Of a stretch of DNA of 7,970 bases, positions 6,445-7,970 are shown piece by piece; positions within the stretch are counted from its first letter, which is position 1; each line of letters begins with the position of its first letter. The stretch is from Candidatus Phaeomarinibacter sp. (GTDB lineage Bacteria > Pseudomonadota > Alphaproteobacteria > CGMCC-115125). Under the pieces are notes generated by a model. That model saw only the letters and a program-made list of their open reading frames with translations, had not been told where the DNA came from and did not search any database. The DNA lies in NCBI GenBank assembly GCA_028279995.1, contig JANQMQ010000108.1, positions 1 to 7,970 of the forward strand, in the 5' to 3' direction. Made by a program: the position numbers and the translations under genes.

Positions 6445-6467
6445 AATTGGCATTGTTAATGTCAATT
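6445..6467. promoter_or_regulatory. Operator-like dyad between divergent genes
   Basis: AATTGGCATT (6445-6454), GTT, AATGTCAATT (6458-6467) is a 10-3-10 inverted repeat with a single G/T mismatch. It lies 39 bases upstream of the minus-strand start and 92 bases upstream of yggT. The right arm contains a perfect minus-strand TTGACA (6460-6465), so a bound dimer could block that -35, although no good -10 is seen at the expected distance. Size and AT-rich symmetry suit a small HTH repressor such as TetR or MarR type, but none is encoded in this window. Confidence 0.5.
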
Positions 6468-6558
6468 GTCCATGCGGCTCAGCTTCTCTGCCGCCTTGCG
6501 TCTGCAATGACGCGCAAGTACATGTGGTGTCACCGGAATCAGTCATACGGATACCCAG

Positions 6559-6837
6559 ATGCAGGTCATCGCACTCGTCGCGCTTTTCATTCTCGATATC
6601 GCCTGGTGGTTCGTCATCATCAGCGTGATCCTGAGCTGGCTCATCGCCTTCAACGTGCTCGATACCCGCAATAACTTCGTCTACCAGATCGCCAACATGT
6701 TCCATCAGCTGACGGAACCGCTGTACCGGCCGATCCGCAACTTCATGCCTGATCTGGGGGGCATTGATCTGTCACCGCTCATTGTGCTTGTCGCGATATA
6801 TGCCCTGCGCGTGAGCATCATCACCTACATGCTTTAG
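6559..6837 (+). CDS. YggT family small membrane protein
   Basis: This is a 92-residue inner-membrane protein with two hydrophobic helices (about 3-27 and 70-91) joined by a polar loop. The family signature is clear: SWLIAFNVLDTRN (25-37), then LTEPLYRPIRNFMPDLGGIDLSPL (about 51-74, key residues E-P-Y-R-P-R and the G-G-D-S-P turn). Bacterial YggT proteins are one- or two-repeat proteins implicated in membrane or osmotic homeostasis and, in other phyla, in division or photosynthetic membrane organisation; no biochemical activity is established. This is the single-repeat form. ATG 6559 has only a weak upstream purine stretch (CGGA). It is followed 45 bases later by folD on the same strand, so the two are probably co-transcribed. 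Its upstream gap (6407-6558) holds the dyad but no convincing plus-strand -10. Confidence 0.9.
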   Translation: MQVIALVALFILDIAWWFVIISVILSWLIAFNVLDTRNNFVYQIANMFHQLTEPLYRPIRNFMPDLGGIDLSPLIVLVAIYALRVSIITYML

Positions 6838-6882
6838 CCTGCGCCTCTTCCCACCACGTGATACTTTCAGGAAATACCGCCC

Positions 6883-7776
6883 ATGCCTGCCACGCTGATC
6901 GACGGCAAGACCTACGCTTCCAGAGTGAAGGAGCAGGTCACTGCGGGCGTGGCGGCGTTTACGGCAGAAACAGGCAAGACACCCGGTCTTGCGGTGGTGC
7001 TTGTCGGGGAAGATCCGGCCAGCAAGGTCTATGTGGCGTCCAAGGCCCGGGTGAGTGGCGAGGTTGGTATCCGCTCCATTGAGCACAGGCTTCCTGCCAC
7101 TACGTCTCAGGATGAGTTGCTGGCGCTGGTGCGCACCCTCAATGCGGACCCGGATGTGAATGGCATCCTGGTGCAGTTCCCGGTGCCGGACCAGATTTCC
7201 CAGCAGGCGGTGATCGATGCGATTGATCCGACCAAGGATGTGGATGGCCTGCACCCGCTGAATGCGGGCCGCCTTGTCAGCGGACTGGATGCGATGGTGC
7301 CGTGTACGCCTTACGGTGCCTATCTGATGCTTAAAGGCGTGCGCGAGGATTTATCGGGGCTCAAGGCGCTGGTGATCGGCCGGTCCAATCTTGTCGGCAA
7401 GCCCGTGGCGCAATTGCTGCTCAAGGAGAACTGCACTGTCACGATGGCGCATTCCCGCACCAAGGATTTGCGGGCCGAGGCGCGGGCGGCTGATGTTCTG
7501 GTTGCTGCCATCGGGAAGCCCAATTTTGTTCAGGGCGATTGGGTGAAACCGGGCGCGCTTGTGATTGATGTGGGCATCAACCGCATTCCGGCGCCTGAGA
7601 AGGGCGAAGGCAAGACGCGCCTTGTTGGCGATGTTGATTTTGCAGCCGCTTCCGAGATTGCCGGGGCGATTACACCGGTGCCCGGCGGTGTCGGGCTGAT
7701 GACGGTTGCGTGCCTGATGCGCAATACGCTCATCGCAGCCCATCGACAGGCTGGACTGCCGGACCCGGCGGTCTAG
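6883..7776 (+). CDS. folD: Bifunctional methylenetetrahydrofolate dehydrogenase / methenyltetrahydrofolate cyclohydrolase
   Basis: FolD converts 5,10-methylene-THF to 5,10-methenyl-THF (normally NADP-dependent) and then to 10-formyl-THF in the cytoplasm, supplying purine and formyl-Met synthesis. At 297 residues it is full length. Residues 1-120 form the catalytic half with the Y50-x-x-x-K54 pair, Q98, and D121 in KDVDGLHP, matching the E. coli active-site residues. Residues about 140-280 form the nucleotide-binding Rossmann half: PCTPYG 140-145, GRSNLVGKP 166-174, DVGINRIP. Two signature positions differ: QFPV (98-101) where QLPL is usual, and PGGVGLMT (267-274) with Leu272 where Pro is near-universal. 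Nothing else suggests loss of function. ATG 6883 has AGGA at 6869-6872. It follows yggT and precedes the aldo/keto reductase gene by 32 bases, consistent with one operon. Confidence 0.96.
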   Translation: MPATLIDGKTYASRVKEQVTAGVAAFTAETGKTPGLAVVLVGEDPASKVYVASKARVSGEVGIRSIEHRLPATTSQDELLALVRTLNADPDVNGILVQFPVPDQISQQAVIDAIDPTKDVDGLHPLNAGRLVSGLDAMVPCTPYGAYLMLKGVREDLSGLKALVIGRSNLVGKPVAQLLLKENCTVTMAHSRTKDLRAEARAADVLVAAIGKPNFVQGDWVKPGALVIDVGINRIPAPEKGEGKTRLVGDVDFAAASEIAGAITPVPGGVGLMTVACLMRNTLIAAHRQAGLPDPAV

Positions 7777-7808
7777 ACCTCAGACATTTTCAAACAGGGA
7801 GACGGGAC

Positions 7809-7970
7809 ATGCAGACACGGCAACTGGGCACTCTGTGGCCTGTCAGCGCCCTGACCCTTGGCGGCGGTGGTCTGGGGCAGCTGTGGGGTGAGACCACGCG
7901 CGATGAGGCCGTTGCCACCGTGCGTGCCGCCGCTGATGCGGGCGTTACCCTTTTTGACATGGCGCCGGCC
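7809..7970 (+). CDS. Aldo/keto reductase family protein, N-terminal part
   Basis: Only the first 54 codons are in the window. The protein starts MQTRQLGTLWPVSALTLGGGGLG, with the first beta-strand and Gly-rich turn of an aldo/keto reductase, followed by the helix DEAVATVRAAADAG and the strand VTLFDMAPA. Asp50 is in the position of the catalytic-tetrad Asp (usual context FDTAxxYG); Met51 replaces the common Thr. The catalytic Tyr, Lys and His lie beyond the right edge. These are NADPH-dependent cytoplasmic oxidoreductases of the (beta/alpha)8 fold; the substrate is unknown. AGGGAG at 7796-7801, seven bases before ATG 7809, is a good ribosome site. The 32-base gap after folD, with no hairpin, suggests co-transcription. 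Confidence 0.85.
   Translation, partial: MQTRQLGTLWPVSALTLGGGGLGQLWGETTRDEAVATVRAAADAGVTLFDMAPA

Noticed and set aside
6495..6519. Imperfect dyad CTTGCG...CGCAAG upstream of yggT
   Set aside because: The arms are only six bases with a 12-base gap or so, and the inner symmetry is broken. It is not distinguishable from chance.
1..7970. A hidden defence, secretion or mobile system spanning the window
   Set aside because: All sizeable coding regions fall in recognisable or describable families, no transposase, integrase, toxin-antitoxin or nuclease motif is visible, and the non-coding gaps are all under about 200 bases.

Overview
The window looks like chromosomal DNA of a free-living alphaproteobacterium. 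The base composition is moderately GC-rich. A HAMP-PAS receptor, a YggT-FolD pair and a signal-peptide/autotransporter surface protein all fit that class. I cannot name a genus from sequence alone. I see no rRNA, tRNA, CRISPR array, insertion sequence, integrase or phage gene, and no clear sign of recent transfer.

Left part (1-2665): the 3' portion of a methyl-accepting chemotaxis receptor (HAMP, PAS-like and signalling domains; its sensor half lies off the left edge) converges on an unusually long glutathione S-transferase-family gene on the minus strand. A strong GC-rich hairpin sits between them. Middle part (2666-5747): divergent from the GST gene, behind a good sigma70-like promoter, is a Crp/Fnr-family regulator that lacks both the usual cAMP-contacting pair and the Fe-S cysteines. 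It is followed on the same strand by a secreted surface protein made of HAF-type repeats, a Gly/Pro-Ala linker and a C-terminal autotransporter barrel. The leader of that gene carries two adjacent palindromes, the most striking regulatory structure in the window. Right part (5744-7970): a small membrane-anchored protein with a DUF1330-like domain runs on the minus strand, and its stop codon overlaps the autotransporter stop. It shares a short divergent region containing a 10-3-10 dyad with a plus-strand cluster of yggT, folD and the beginning of an aldo/keto reductase gene.

Functionally the window is a mosaic: signal transduction (receptor, Crp/Fnr), cell-surface architecture (HAF autotransporter) and housekeeping one-carbon metabolism (FolD). 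It is not a single dedicated system. The most plausible local circuit is control of the autotransporter by the Crp/Fnr protein encoded just upstream, but that is inference from position. I found no convincing undescribed multi-gene system. The best leads are the paired leader palindromes, the architecture of the HAF autotransporter, the transmembrane-flanked DUF1330-like protein with its operator-like dyad, and signature-residue changes in FolD.
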